Positions 26,822 to 34,930 of a stretch of 64,000 nucleotides of DNA are shown piece by piece (the first letter of the stretch is position 1; every line of letters begins with the position of its first letter). The notes beneath the pieces were generated by a model. It did not search any database. It saw only the letters and a program-made list of their open reading frames with translations, and had not been told where the DNA came from. The stretch comes from Rhizobium freirei PRF 81 (GTDB lineage Bacteria > Pseudomonadota > Alphaproteobacteria > Rhizobiales > Rhizobiaceae), in NCBI RefSeq assembly GCF_000359745.1, contig NZ_AQHN01000089.1, forward strand, positions 391,001 to 455,000, given 5' to 3'. Made by a program: the position numbers and the translations under genes.

Positions 26822-28105
26822 CTATTTCAGCAGGCCGAGCATCGAGCTGTCGGGATAGCAGGTGGGCTTGCGGCCGCTCTTTTCCTGCCATTGGCCGATC
26901 GACCGTCGGGTCTTATAGCCCGGCAATCCGTCTGTGCCGCCGACATCGTATCCCTTGTGCTCCAGGGTCACCTGCATACCGGCGACGTCGGAACGCAGCA
27001 TCTTGCCGACATCGCCCCATTGGCCCTGGAAGGCGCCGGAGCCATTCGCGATCCGGTCGGCGAGATTGCCGATATAGAGGCCGTAGAGATCGGAATTGTT
27101 GTATTCCTTGATGACGTAGAAATTCGGCGTGACGATGAATTCCGGCCCGTCGCGGCCGGCCGGCACCAGCATCATGCCGCCGGCGCGCATCTCGTCGGAC
27201 GGAAATGCCTTGTCGGCAACCCGCTTGATCCCGAGCGATGCCCATTGCGAGATCGGCTTGGCAAGATCCGGCCCCTCCTGGGCGCAGGAGACATTCTGCG
27301 GAATGGTGACTTCATAGCCCCAGCTTCGTCCGCGCTGCCAGCCCTTCTGAACCATATAGTTGGCTATGGATGCCAGGGTATCCGGCACGGAGGTCCAGAT
27401 ATCGCGGTGGCCGTCGCCATCGAAATCGACCGCATATTTCAGATAGTTGGTCGGCATGAACTGCGGCTGGCCCAGCGCACCCGCCCAGGAACCCCGGAAC
27501 TGATCCGGCGTGACGTCGCCATGTTCGAGAATGCGCAGCGCTGCGATGATCTCGGTGCGGAACATGTCCTTGCGGGTGGACATGAAGGCCTTGGTCGCCA
27601 GCACCTGGATGGCCGAGTTCGGCAGCTTGGCAATGCCGAAGCCGGTCTCGCGGCCCCAGATGGCGAGCAGGATCGGTCCCGGGACGCCATAGGTCTTCTC
27701 GATCCGGCGCAGCACCGGCGCATATTGCGAGGCGAGGCCTCGCCCGGTCGCGGCCAGTTTCTGCAGCCGCGCCTCGTTGAAGTAGGGGGCGGGGGAGGAG
27801 AACTCGGCCTGCGTCTGCTTCTGCTCCTTGGGTTTCGGAAAGCCCGGCGGCACGAGGTCAGGCAGATCCCAGTTCAAAGTCACGCCGGCGAAGGCGGCCT
27901 TGAAGGTCTTTTCTGAAATCCCGGCTTTCTGCGCCTCCGGCCAGAGATCCTTCTGTATCCAGGCCTGAAACTGGACTTCGACATCGGCCTTGGAGGCGGC
28001 GAGTGCGGGCAGGGGGAGGAGGGCGAGGAGAAGGATGAAGAGCAGGGAAAGTAGGTTTTGCGCGCGCAGAGCCGACGATACCCCCCTCTGTCGCTGTCGC
28101 AACAT
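26822..28105 (-). CDS. Lytic murein transglycosylase, MltB family
   Basis: The protein has a signal peptide (LLSLLFILLLALLPLPALAA), then an MltB/SltB domain with the catalytic Glu in WGRETGFG and the motifs GSWAGALGQPQFMPTNYLKYAVDFDGDG and SIANYMVQKGW. A peptidoglycan-binding domain closes the C-terminus (LEHKGYDVGGTDGLPGYKTRRSIGQWQ as separate blocks). It cleaves glycan strands to anhydromuropeptides in the periplasm. The start is uncertain: the ATG chosen (427 residues) lies inside a repeat that abuts the gene, and no ribosome-binding site is obvious. Confidence 0.9.
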   Translation of the reverse strand: MLRQRQRGVSSALRAQNLLSLLFILLLALLPLPALAASKADVEVQFQAWIQKDLWPEAQKAGISEKTFKAAFAGVTLNWDLPDLVPPGFPKPKEQKQTQAEFSSPAPYFNEARLQKLAATGRGLASQYAPVLRRIEKTYGVPGPILLAIWGRETGFGIAKLPNSAIQVLATKAFMSTRKDMFRTEIIAALRILEHGDVTPDQFRGSWAGALGQPQFMPTNYLKYAVDFDGDGHRDIWTSVPDTLASIANYMVQKGWQRGRSWGYEVTIPQNVSCAQEGPDLAKPISQWASLGIKRVADKAFPSDEMRAGGMMLVPAGRDGPEFIVTPNFYVIKEYNNSDLYGLYIGNLADRIANGSGAFQGQWGDVGKMLRSDVAGMQVTLEHKGYDVGGTDGLPGYKTRRSIGQWQEKSGRKPTCYPDSSMLGLLK

Positions 28106-28269
28106 CTCCCCCATAAGGGGGGAGATTGTTGGGAGTTCGCAGTCGCTTCCCTCGGCGTTATCTGCTTTGGTTTCTGCGGCTGCAATATTGGTTTGAGGCA
28201 GGTGGGTGCTACAGGCAACCAATCTCCCCCCCTGTGGGGGAGATGTCACAAAGTGACAGAGGGGGGTAT
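28078..28269. repeat. MITE-like composite repeat (family 2) between recR and the transglycosylase
   Basis: Two ~52-base arms in inverted orientation (28078-28130 and 28217-28269) begin ATACCCCCCTCTGTC and end near GGGGAGATTG, each with an inner palindrome of the form ATCTCCCCC/GGGGGGAGAT. They flank an 86-base core. The arms share about four-fifths of positions by eye. No transposase is encoded. Confidence 0.75.
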
Positions 28270-28299
28270 GCACTCTCCTCATGCGCGATCCTCTCCGTC

Positions 28300-28905
28300 T
28301 CAAATCGTCGTTCTCGCCCTGAGCGCCGCCGTCAGCGTGCCTTCGTCGAGATAATCGAGCTCGCCGCCGACAGGCACGCCATGGGCAAGGCGCGTGATCT
28401 TGACCTCGAGGCCTACGAGCTGATCGGTTATATAGTGTGCTGTGGTTTGCCCTTCGACCGTGGCGTTGACGGCGATGATGATCTCTCGGACGCCGCCTTC
28501 GCCGACGCGGGCTATCAGGCCGCGAATGTTGAGATCGTCAGGCCCTACGCCATCGAGCGGCGACAGGACGCCGCCGAGCACGTGATAGGCGGCGTTCATC
28601 GCGCCGGCGCGCTCCAGTGCCCAGAGGTCGGAGACATCCTCTACGACGATGATGACGGACTGGTCGCGGCGATCATCGGTGCAGACGGTGCAGGGGTCGA
28701 CGGTATCGACATTGCCGCAGCGCGAGCAGATCTTCACCTTGTCGTAGGCTTCGCCCATGGCGTGGGACAAAGGCCCGAGAAGCTGATCCTTCTTCTTGAT
28801 CAGATGCAGCGCCGCCCGGCGCGCCGAGCGTGGCCCGAGCCCCGGCACCTTCGCCAGAAGCTGGATGAGTTTTTCGATTTCGGGGCCGGTGACTCGCTTT
28901 GCCAT
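28300..28905 (-). CDS. recR: Recombination mediator RecR
   Basis: RecR works with RecO (and RecF) to load RecA at gaps. The 201 residues show the helix-hairpin-helix start LLAKVPGLGPRSARRAALHLI, the C4 zinc finger CSRCGNVDTVDPCTVC and the Toprim domain (VIIVVEDVSDLWALERAGAMNAAYHVLGG in blocks) ending at IRGLIARVGEGGVREIIIAVNATVEGQ. In rhizobia recR normally follows dnaX-ybaB; here about 2 kb with three other genes separates it from ybaB. Confidence 0.97.
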   Translation of the reverse strand: MAKRVTGPEIEKLIQLLAKVPGLGPRSARRAALHLIKKKDQLLGPLSHAMGEAYDKVKICSRCGNVDTVDPCTVCTDDRRDQSVIIVVEDVSDLWALERAGAMNAAYHVLGGVLSPLDGVGPDDLNIRGLIARVGEGGVREIIIAVNATVEGQTTAHYITDQLVGLEVKITRLAHGVPVGGELDYLDEGTLTAALRARTTI

Positions 28906-29134
28906 GCGAGGCTTTTAGCTCATATGCTCAAGGAACGGAATCACGGAAGCGATGGTTAAGCGATGAAAATTCCGGCCGTTTGCCTATCTGCCCTGTGCAG
29001 ATGGGCGACTGGGTGACCATGCGGGACATGATGACAACCTTCGGCAGGCGCTTGTCGCCGGAGGATCAGGCGCGCTATCTTGCGGCACCCCTCCACCACA
29101 AGCCGCGCATCATGCTCGAGACCGAATTCCAAGC

Positions 29135-29746
29135 TCACCGTATGGCGATGGCCACGGCCGCGCCTGCCATGGTGCCGGCGCTGGCGCGGTTGGCGATGCG
29201 CACGGCGCGGCGGCTCTTCAGGAAAGTTCGAGCTTTCGCGGCAAGCATCGCCCAGGACAGATCGATGACGATCAGCACCACGAACATCGTCGCCACCAGC
29301 TCGGCCCAGCCGGAAAGCGTGACGGCGTGCAGATCGATGATCGAGGGCAGCAGCGCCACATAAAAGACCATGATTTTCGGATTGCCCATGGTCACCGTGA
29401 AGCCGGCAAGGAAGAGCCGGGCAGGCGACTGCGCATCCGGGAGCTCTTCTTCCGTCGTATCGGCGGCCGCAAACCACATTTTCCAGGCGAGATAGAGCAG
29501 ATAGGCGACACCGATCCATTTGATCACGACGAAGGCGACATGGAAAGTTTCGGCAATGGTCGCAAGGCCGGCGACGGCGAAGGTCAGCCAGATCGCTTCG
29601 CCGAGCCACATGGCGGAGAGGAAGGGCAGCACGTTGCGCGCGCCCTTCGTCAGCACGCGCGCCACCAGCGCGGCGATGTTCGGCCCCGGCGATCCCGCGG
29701 CAATGAACAGGGCACCGGCAAAAACAAGCAGCGTCGACAGGCTCAT
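29135..29746 (-). CDS. LysE/RhtB family exporter
   Basis: A 203-residue inner-membrane protein with about six hydrophobic segments and the LysE signature AAGSPGPNIAALVARVLTKGARN near the N-terminus; NPKIMVFYVALLPSII is the second conserved block. The family exports amino acids or homoserine lactones; the substrate is unknown here. It is transcribed away from the RBBP9-like gene on the same strand. The 229 bases downstream to recR contain no gene I accept. Confidence 0.88.
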   Translation of the reverse strand: MSLSTLLVFAGALFIAAGSPGPNIAALVARVLTKGARNVLPFLSAMWLGEAIWLTFAVAGLATIAETFHVAFVVIKWIGVAYLLYLAWKMWFAAADTTEEELPDAQSPARLFLAGFTVTMGNPKIMVFYVALLPSIIDLHAVTLSGWAELVATMFVVLIVIDLSWAMLAAKARTFLKSRRAVRIANRASAGTMAGAAVAIAIR

Positions 29747-29833
29747 TGCATTCCCTCCGTCAGGCAGGCCATACGATATTTAGAAAGATGCCCAGAGATA
29801 GCATTCCGGCCTGGCTTTTCCAAACGCTAGGTT

Positions 29834-30376
29834 TTACTCGCGGCAGAGCCGCGCGCGAAAGTCTTCGAAGATTGTCTTGCCTTCCGGCCAATCCCCCAGA
29901 CCGGATGCGGCGTTGATATGGCCTCGCGCCCCAACGTCGACGAGAGTGCTGTCCCATATTTCGGCGCTACGGCGTGCATGGTCGAACGAGCCGAATGGAT
30001 CGTCGGTGCTGGCGACGAGCACGGATGGAAAAGGTAGCCGCTGCCGGGGCGGATTGGCGAAGCTGCCGGCTTCGGCGAGATAGATGTCGCCTGTGGGGTC
30101 GGGCGCAGCCACCAGGAAGGCGCCTAGGATTGCCGTTTTCCTTGCCGGCGCCCAATGGGCTATGAGCTGGCAGGCAAGGCTGTGCGCGATCAGGATCGGC
30201 GGCGTTGCCGAGCGGGCGATTTCTTGCTCAAGTGCGGCGATCCAGTCCGGCAGCTCCGGATTGTCCCAGCTCGATGGCTGAAACCGCCGCGCGCCATGAT
30301 CCTGCCGCTCCCATAATGTTTGCCAGTGACCTTCGCCGGAGCCGCCGAGCCCCGGAAGCATGATGATGTCGCTCAT
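29834..30376 (-). CDS. RBBP9/YdeN-type serine hydrolase
   Basis: A 180-residue alpha/beta hydrolase beginning MSDIIMLPGLGGSGEGHWQTLWE, with the nucleophile motif ILIAHSLACQLIAHW and the catalytic region SVLVASTDDPFGSFDHA, plus the late His in GARGHINAASGLGDW. The family hydrolyses small esters of unknown identity. The start at MSDIIML fits the family; a 21-codon extension upstream overlaps the promoter region of the divergent Lrp gene. The divergent layout suggests regulation by that Lrp protein. Confidence 0.87.
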   Translation of the reverse strand: MSDIIMLPGLGGSGEGHWQTLWERQDHGARRFQPSSWDNPELPDWIAALEQEIARSATPPILIAHSLACQLIAHWAPARKTAILGAFLVAAPDPTGDIYLAEAGSFANPPRQRLPFPSVLVASTDDPFGSFDHARRSAEIWDSTLVDVGARGHINAASGLGDWPEGKTIFEDFRARLCRE

Positions 30377-30489
30377 CCCTATCTTTTCTCCACAGTTGGT
30401 GATGGAGAAAAGCTGACATGTCGTTTGATCGATTGACATTGCAATTCATCGGATAAAACTTTCGCCAACCGATGAATTGAAGGTGAGCA

Positions 30490-30966
30490 ATGGATAGTGT
30501 GGAAAGAGGGCTGGATCCGACCGATTTGTCGGTCATCGAAATCCTGCAGCAGGACGGACGAATCTCGGTATCGGAGCTCGGCCGCCGCGTCGGTCTTTCG
30601 CAGCCGGCGGCGTCGGAGCGGCTGAAGCGGCTGGAAGAGCGCGGCGTGATTGCCGGATACCGCGCGGTCATCGATCCCGTCGCCGTCGGGCTCGGCATGA
30701 TGGCAGTCATCCGGCTGCGCACCACGCATGAGCATATCCGGCCCTATCTGAAGCAATTTTCCGAAATGCCCGAGATCATCGAAGTGCTCAGGCTGACGGG
30801 CGAGGATTGCTTCCTGCTCAAGGTTCTCGTGCCGACACCGTCAGACCTTGAAACCATCGTCGATTCCATTGCCCGCCATGGCGCGGTGACGACATCGCTG
30901 GTGCTGCGAAACGAACCGACAAAGGCGATCGGCCGCGATCTCATTCGCAAGGCGGCCGCCCGCTGA
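30490..30966 (+). CDS. Lrp/AsnC family transcriptional regulator
   Basis: The 158-residue protein has the AsnC-type helix-turn-helix (DLSVIEILQQDGRISVSELGRRVGLSQPAASERLKRLEERGVI in consecutive blocks, residues 13-56) and a RAM ligand-binding domain (LRLTGEDCFLLKVLVPTPSDLETIV). Such proteins sense amino acids. It faces the RBBP9-like gene across a 113-base divergent promoter region, so it probably regulates that gene and itself; the LysE gene beyond may also be a target. Confidence 0.92.
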   Translation: MDSVERGLDPTDLSVIEILQQDGRISVSELGRRVGLSQPAASERLKRLEERGVIAGYRAVIDPVAVGLGMMAVIRLRTTHEHIRPYLKQFSEMPEIIEVLRLTGEDCFLLKVLVPTPSDLETIVDSIARHGAVTTSLVLRNEPTKAIGRDLIRKAAAR

Positions 30967-30984
30967 TGGATGAGCCCGCCAGTC

Positions 30985-31308
30985 TTAGAACGGCAGCTTG
31001 AAGCCGGGCGGGATCGGCAGGCCGGCGGTCAGTTCGCGGGTCTTTTCGGCGGCGATCGCCTCGGCCTTTTCCTGGGCATCCTTGTTGGCGGCAACGATCA
31101 GGTCTTCGAGGATTTCGACGTCGTCTTCCTTGAAGAGCGACGGATCGATCTTGAGGCCTACCATCAGACCCTTGCCGTTGACGGTGACGGTGACGAGGCC
31201 GCCGCCGGCCTTGCCTTCGACGCGAATGTCGGCGATCTCCGACTGCATCTTCTCCATCTTCGCCTGCATTTCCTTCACTTTGCCCATCATGCCCATGATG
31301 TCGCGCAT
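30985..31308 (-). CDS. ybaB: YbaB/EbfC nucleoid-associated protein
   Basis: A 107-residue DNA-binding protein starting MRDIMGMMGKVKEMQAKMEKMQSEIADI, the YbaB signature, and ending GLPIPPGFKLPF. It forms tweezer-like dimers that bind DNA. Two ATGs lie six bases apart; the second has AAGGA at 9 bases and fits the family length. It follows dnaX, the usual order, but recR is not next to it here. Confidence 0.94.
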   Translation of the reverse strand: MRDIMGMMGKVKEMQAKMEKMQSEIADIRVEGKAGGGLVTVTVNGKGLMVGLKIDPSLFKEDDVEILEDLIVAANKDAQEKAEAIAAEKTRELTAGLPIPPGFKLPF

Positions 31309-31417
31309 CGTCATTGGTCCTTCTTCTGCAAGTGTCTGTTTCTCTTCGGCCAGGATATGCCGCCATGGTTGCCGCCGGCGTCAAGCCGATACGGTTTCGC
31401 TGCCGCCCATCTTAGCC

Positions 31418-33295
31418 TTAGAATTCTATATCGTCGCCCGGCAGGATATCGCCATCGACGGATTCGGCGGCTGCCGGCGGAGCCGCGGCTTCCTCTTCGT
31501 CGTCCGTCTCGGGTGCCCGCACCCGCACGTCGATGATCTTTGCGCCCGGAAATTGAGCGAGGATTGCCGCGACATCGGGGTCCTGCCGCGCATCGGCGAC
31601 CCGTTGCTTCTGTGCGTTGGCCTCGGCCTCTACCAGCGTCGGCTGGCCTTCTTCGCGGCTGAGGCTGACGATCCAATGGATGCCGGTCCATTCCTTCAGC
31701 TTGACGGCCAGTTCGTTCAGCAGCGTGCCGGGAGCGCCTGGCGTCAGGCTGACATCGAGCCGGCCCGGCTCCAGCTTGACCGGGCGCACGAAGGTGCGGA
31801 CCAGCGCCTTCAGCTTCGGATCGCGCTTCTGGCTGGCAAGCTCGGCAATATCGGCCATCGAGTTGACCGGCACGAGCGGCTTCGGGGCTTCGGCAGGCCT
31901 CTGCTCGATGCGGCCGACGGGTTGCGAATCCGGCTGCGTATTGGGCACGGCGCGCAACATGGCGACCGGTGCCGAAGGCGCGGGGCGTGGTGCCGGCGTT
32001 TCGACGGCTCGCGCCATGGCGTTGCCTTGATAGGAAATCGCTCCTCCGCCGCCGTTGCCCATCGGTGCCGACGGAGATGGGCGGGAGCCGCCATTGCCCT
32101 CGGAAAATTCCGCCAGCCTGCGTGCCGCATCTTCCGGCGCCGGAAGGTGGGCGGCATGCGCCAGCCGGATCAGCACCATTTCGGCAGCACCCGCGGTGCG
32201 CGAGGCATTTTCCGTCTCGGCAATGCCCTTGAGCAGCATCTGCCAGATGCGCGACAGCGCCGTCACCGCCACACCCTGGGCAAATTCCATTGCTTTCGTG
32301 CGCTCGACTTCGCTCAGCGACGGATCGTCGGCGGCGTCGGGCACATATTTGAGGCGGGTGACGAGATGGGTGAAATCGGCAAGGTCTGTCAGCACGACGA
32401 CAGGATTGGCGCCGGCTTCATACTGGCTGTTGAATTCGGCAAGCGCTGCCGAAACGTCGCCTTTGACGATATGGCCGAAGAGATCGACGATGCGGGCGCG
32501 GTCGGCAAGCCCAAGCATCGCACGTACCGCTTCGGCAGCGACGAAGCCGCTGCCATGGGCGATCGCCTGGTCGAGCAGCGACAGACCGTCGCGCGCCGAG
32601 CCTTCGGCAGCACGGGCGATCATGGCGAGCGCTTCCGGCTCAGCCTCGATGCCTTCCTTGCCGGCGATGGTGGTGAAAAGGCCGACGAGATCGGAGGCGC
32701 TGATGCGGCGCAGATCGAATCGCTGGCAGCGCGACAGCACCGTGATCGGCACCTTGCGGATTTCGGTGGTGGCGAAGATGAATTTCACATGCTCGGGCGG
32801 CTCTTCCAGCGTCTTCAATAGCCCGTTGAAGGCCGCCGTCGACAGCATATGCACTTCGTCGATGATGTAGACCTTGTAGCGGGCCGAAACCGGACGGTAG
32901 CGCACCTGCTCGATGATCTCCCGGATATCGTCGATACCGGTATGCGAGGCGGCGTCCATCTCGATGACGTCGACATGCCGGCCTTCCATGATCGCCTGGC
33001 AATGCTCGCCGGGTTCGCGCAGGTCGATGGTGGGCCGATCGATCGATGCGGTCTTGTAGTTGAGGCCGCGCGCAAGGATGCGGGCGGTCGTCGTCTTGCC
33101 GACGCCGCGCACGCCGGTCAGCATATAGGCCTGCGCGATGCGTCCGGTCTCGAACGCGTTGGTCAGCGTGCGAACCATCGGCTCCTGGCCGACCATCAGG
33201 TCCGTGAAGTCCTTGGGTCTGTATTTGCGGGCCAGTACCCGGTAACCGGTGCCGGTCGAGGCGGCATCTTTTGCTTGTCGCTCGCTGTCGCTCAT
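31418..33295 (-). CDS. dnaX: DNA polymerase III subunits gamma/tau
   Basis: The clamp-loader ATPase. The 625 residues show YRVLARKYRPKDFTDLMVGQ, Walker A GVRGVGKTTTARI, Walker B IIDEVHML and the sensor region FATTEIRKVPITVLSRCQRF, then a Pro/Ala-rich linker and a C-terminal tau-like domain ending in an acidic tail. The zinc-binding Cys quartet usual in DnaX is reduced to one Cys (GEHCQAIMEGRHVDVIEMD). It follows the SRP RNA gene on the same strand. Confidence 0.97.
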   Translation of the reverse strand: MSDSERQAKDAASTGTGYRVLARKYRPKDFTDLMVGQEPMVRTLTNAFETGRIAQAYMLTGVRGVGKTTTARILARGLNYKTASIDRPTIDLREPGEHCQAIMEGRHVDVIEMDAASHTGIDDIREIIEQVRYRPVSARYKVYIIDEVHMLSTAAFNGLLKTLEEPPEHVKFIFATTEIRKVPITVLSRCQRFDLRRISASDLVGLFTTIAGKEGIEAEPEALAMIARAAEGSARDGLSLLDQAIAHGSGFVAAEAVRAMLGLADRARIVDLFGHIVKGDVSAALAEFNSQYEAGANPVVVLTDLADFTHLVTRLKYVPDAADDPSLSEVERTKAMEFAQGVAVTALSRIWQMLLKGIAETENASRTAGAAEMVLIRLAHAAHLPAPEDAARRLAEFSEGNGGSRPSPSAPMGNGGGGAISYQGNAMARAVETPAPRPAPSAPVAMLRAVPNTQPDSQPVGRIEQRPAEAPKPLVPVNSMADIAELASQKRDPKLKALVRTFVRPVKLEPGRLDVSLTPGAPGTLLNELAVKLKEWTGIHWIVSLSREEGQPTLVEAEANAQKQRVADARQDPDVAAILAQFPGAKIIDVRVRAPETDDEEEAAAPPAAAESVDGDILPGDDIEF

Positions 33296-33329
33296 CGCCC
33301 TGCTTATTGCCCGGTGCCCTAGCTTATAG

Positions 33330-33345
33330 CCCGGCGAAAGCCGGG
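33330..33345 (-). other. Hairpin between SRP RNA and dnaX
   Basis: CCCGGC and GCCGGG close a GAAA/TTTC tetraloop 15 bases after the SRP RNA 3' end. There is no T tract, so it may be a processing or 3'-stability hairpin. Confidence 0.4.
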
Positions 33346-33360
33346 TCTTGCTTTCAGAAA

Positions 33361-33460
33361 GGGTGGGAGGCTGGCACGATGACCCGTGCCGGGCTCGTTA
33401 GGGCTGCTTCCTTCCGGACCTGACCCGGTTGGCGAGTGGCTCGTCCACCACCAACCTCCC
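33361..33460 (-). ncRNA. ffs: Bacterial small signal recognition particle RNA (4.5S)
   Basis: The minus strand carries the invariant SRP domain IV sequence GTCAGGTCCGGAAGGAAGCA inside a long rod-like hairpin. The 5' GGGAGG pairs with the 3' CCTCCC. About 100 bases. SRP RNA with Ffh targets nascent membrane proteins to FtsY. Placement upstream of dnaX is usual in Rhizobiales. Confidence 0.95.
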
Positions 33461-33467
33461 GGATGCA

Positions 33468-33496
33468 CATATCGGCAATATCGTCATCAAAAGCAA
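33468..33496 (-). promoter_or_regulatory. Probable promoter of the SRP RNA gene
   Basis: TTGCTT and GATATG on the minus strand are spaced by 17 bases, and the base 8 positions after the -10 is the first G of the mature RNA. This agreement supports both the promoter and the RNA 5' end. Confidence 0.65.
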
Positions 33497-33535
33497 GCCA
33501 AGGTCAAAAAAAACTGCTAAACATTTGATAAAACA

Positions 33536-33961
33536 ATGGAGGATGCCCCCTTGAAGGAGTTTGCGCTCGACGATCGTCTGGCGAATGACAGCGTTTCCGT
33601 CGCCATCACAGGCCTTTGCGACGTGCGGCTGATGAAGGATCGCCGCTGGCCCTGGCTTGTGCTGATCCCGCGCCGCCCGGACAAATCGGAGGTTTTCGAT
33701 CTGACCCCGCTCGATCGGGTCTTGCTGACCTTCGAAACGGACAAGGTCGCAAGTGCGCTGAAGACGCTGACGGGTGCCACAAAAATCAACGTCGGGGCAC
33801 TTGGAAATATCGTCCGTCAGCTGCATGTTCATGTCATTGCGCGGTTCGAAGGGGATGCCAACTGGCCAGGCCCGGTCTGGGGCTACGGCAAGGCGGAGCC
33901 CTATTCGGACGAAGACATGAACAGCCTCATAGCCAAGTTGCGGGAAACGCTTTCACAATGA
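33536..33961 (+). CDS. HIT-domain protein
   Basis: A 141-residue protein with the HIT core: LPRRP-like start (LVLIPRRPDKSEVFDL), NVGALGNIVRQLHVHVIARF. The triad reads Gln-Leu-His-Val-His-Val, with Gln in place of the first His; the two remaining His include the nucleophile. HIT proteins hydrolyse nucleotide-linked phosphoramidates or dinucleotides. The stop overlaps the start of nudC (ATGA), so the two are translationally coupled, and both handle nucleotides. Confidence 0.88.
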   Translation: MEDAPLKEFALDDRLANDSVSVAITGLCDVRLMKDRRWPWLVLIPRRPDKSEVFDLTPLDRVLLTFETDKVASALKTLTGATKINVGALGNIVRQLHVHVIARFEGDANWPGPVWGYGKAEPYSDEDMNSLIAKLRETLSQ

Positions 33962-34917
33962 GCCATTCCATCTTTTCCTCGGATGCGCCGCATCCGGAAG
34001 CCAGCAGTCTCACCGCCTTTGCGGAAAACCAGCTCAACCGGGATGCCGAGCATCGCGACGAGGAATCGATCAAGCATGCACTGGCCAAGGAAGGCACGCA
34101 TATCCTGGCCTTTGCCCAGGATCGGCTGGTCTTGAAACATGACGGGCAGGTGCTCGACCCGCTATTTGCCCGCTACGAGCTGCAGGACCTTGATCCGAAT
34201 TGGGATGAAGCCGTGTTGCTCGGCTATCGCAACACCGGCGAGCCCCGGCTGGCCGTGCCGGTGCGCATCAATGCGGACGAACTTGCCAGCCATTACAAGC
34301 CGGCCGACATGCGCTCGCTCTGGCGCGATCTTCTGCTGGAAGGGGAAATCCTGGGCGAGGCGGCGCAGGGCATGAGTCTTGTTCGCTGGAACAGCGACAA
34401 TCGCTTCTGCGGCCGTTGCGGATCGATCATGGAAAGCCGCATCGGCGGTTACAAGCGGGTATGCACGGCCTGCGAACACATGATCTTCCCGCGCACCGAC
34501 CCGGTCGTCATCATGTTGACGATCGACGAGGAGCGCAATCGCTGCCTGCTCGGCCGCAGCCACCATTTCGCGCCGGGCATGTATTCCTGTCTGGCCGGCT
34601 TCGTCGAGCCGGGCGAAACTATCGAGAATGCCGTGCGTCGCGAGACCTATGAGGAATCGGGTATTCATACCGGTCGTGTGCGTTATCATGCCTCCCAGCC
34701 CTGGCCGATGCCGCATTCGCTGATGATCGGCTGCTACGCCGAGGCGAAGTCGACCGAAATCCATATGGATGATGCCGAGCTTGAGGATTGCCGCTGGTTC
34801 ACGCCGGAAGAAACGCTTGCCATGCTCGACCACGTCTCGGCATCAGGCAATACGTCTCCGCCCAAGGGCGCCATCGCCCATCGCCTGATGCGCGACTGGG
34901 TGGAGTGGAAACGCTAG
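33958..34917 (+). CDS. nudC: NADH pyrophosphatase / NAD-decapping Nudix enzyme
   Basis: Hydrolyses NAD(H) to NMN(H) and AMP and removes NAD caps from RNA. The 319 residues contain the zinc ribbon CGRCGS...CTAC (residues about 149-170), the Nudix box GFVEPGETIENAVRRETYEESG with all catalytic Glu residues, and the NudC-specific SQPWPMPHS motif. The start overlaps the HIT gene stop. Length is normal. Confidence 0.95.
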   Translation: MSHSIFSSDAPHPEASSLTAFAENQLNRDAEHRDEESIKHALAKEGTHILAFAQDRLVLKHDGQVLDPLFARYELQDLDPNWDEAVLLGYRNTGEPRLAVPVRINADELASHYKPADMRSLWRDLLLEGEILGEAAQGMSLVRWNSDNRFCGRCGSIMESRIGGYKRVCTACEHMIFPRTDPVVIMLTIDEERNRCLLGRSHHFAPGMYSCLAGFVEPGETIENAVRRETYEESGIHTGRVRYHASQPWPMPHSLMIGCYAEAKSTEIHMDDAELEDCRWFTPEETLAMLDHVSASGNTSPPKGAIAHRLMRDWVEWKR

Positions 34918-34930
34918 GTTCTGTCTTGCC

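Noticed and set aside
28899..29363. 154-codon plus-strand frame between recR and the LysE gene
   Set aside because: The second half is antisense to the LysE gene and there is no ribosome-binding site; the segment MTTFGRRLSPEDQARYLAAP looks protein-like, so a gene remnant is possible.
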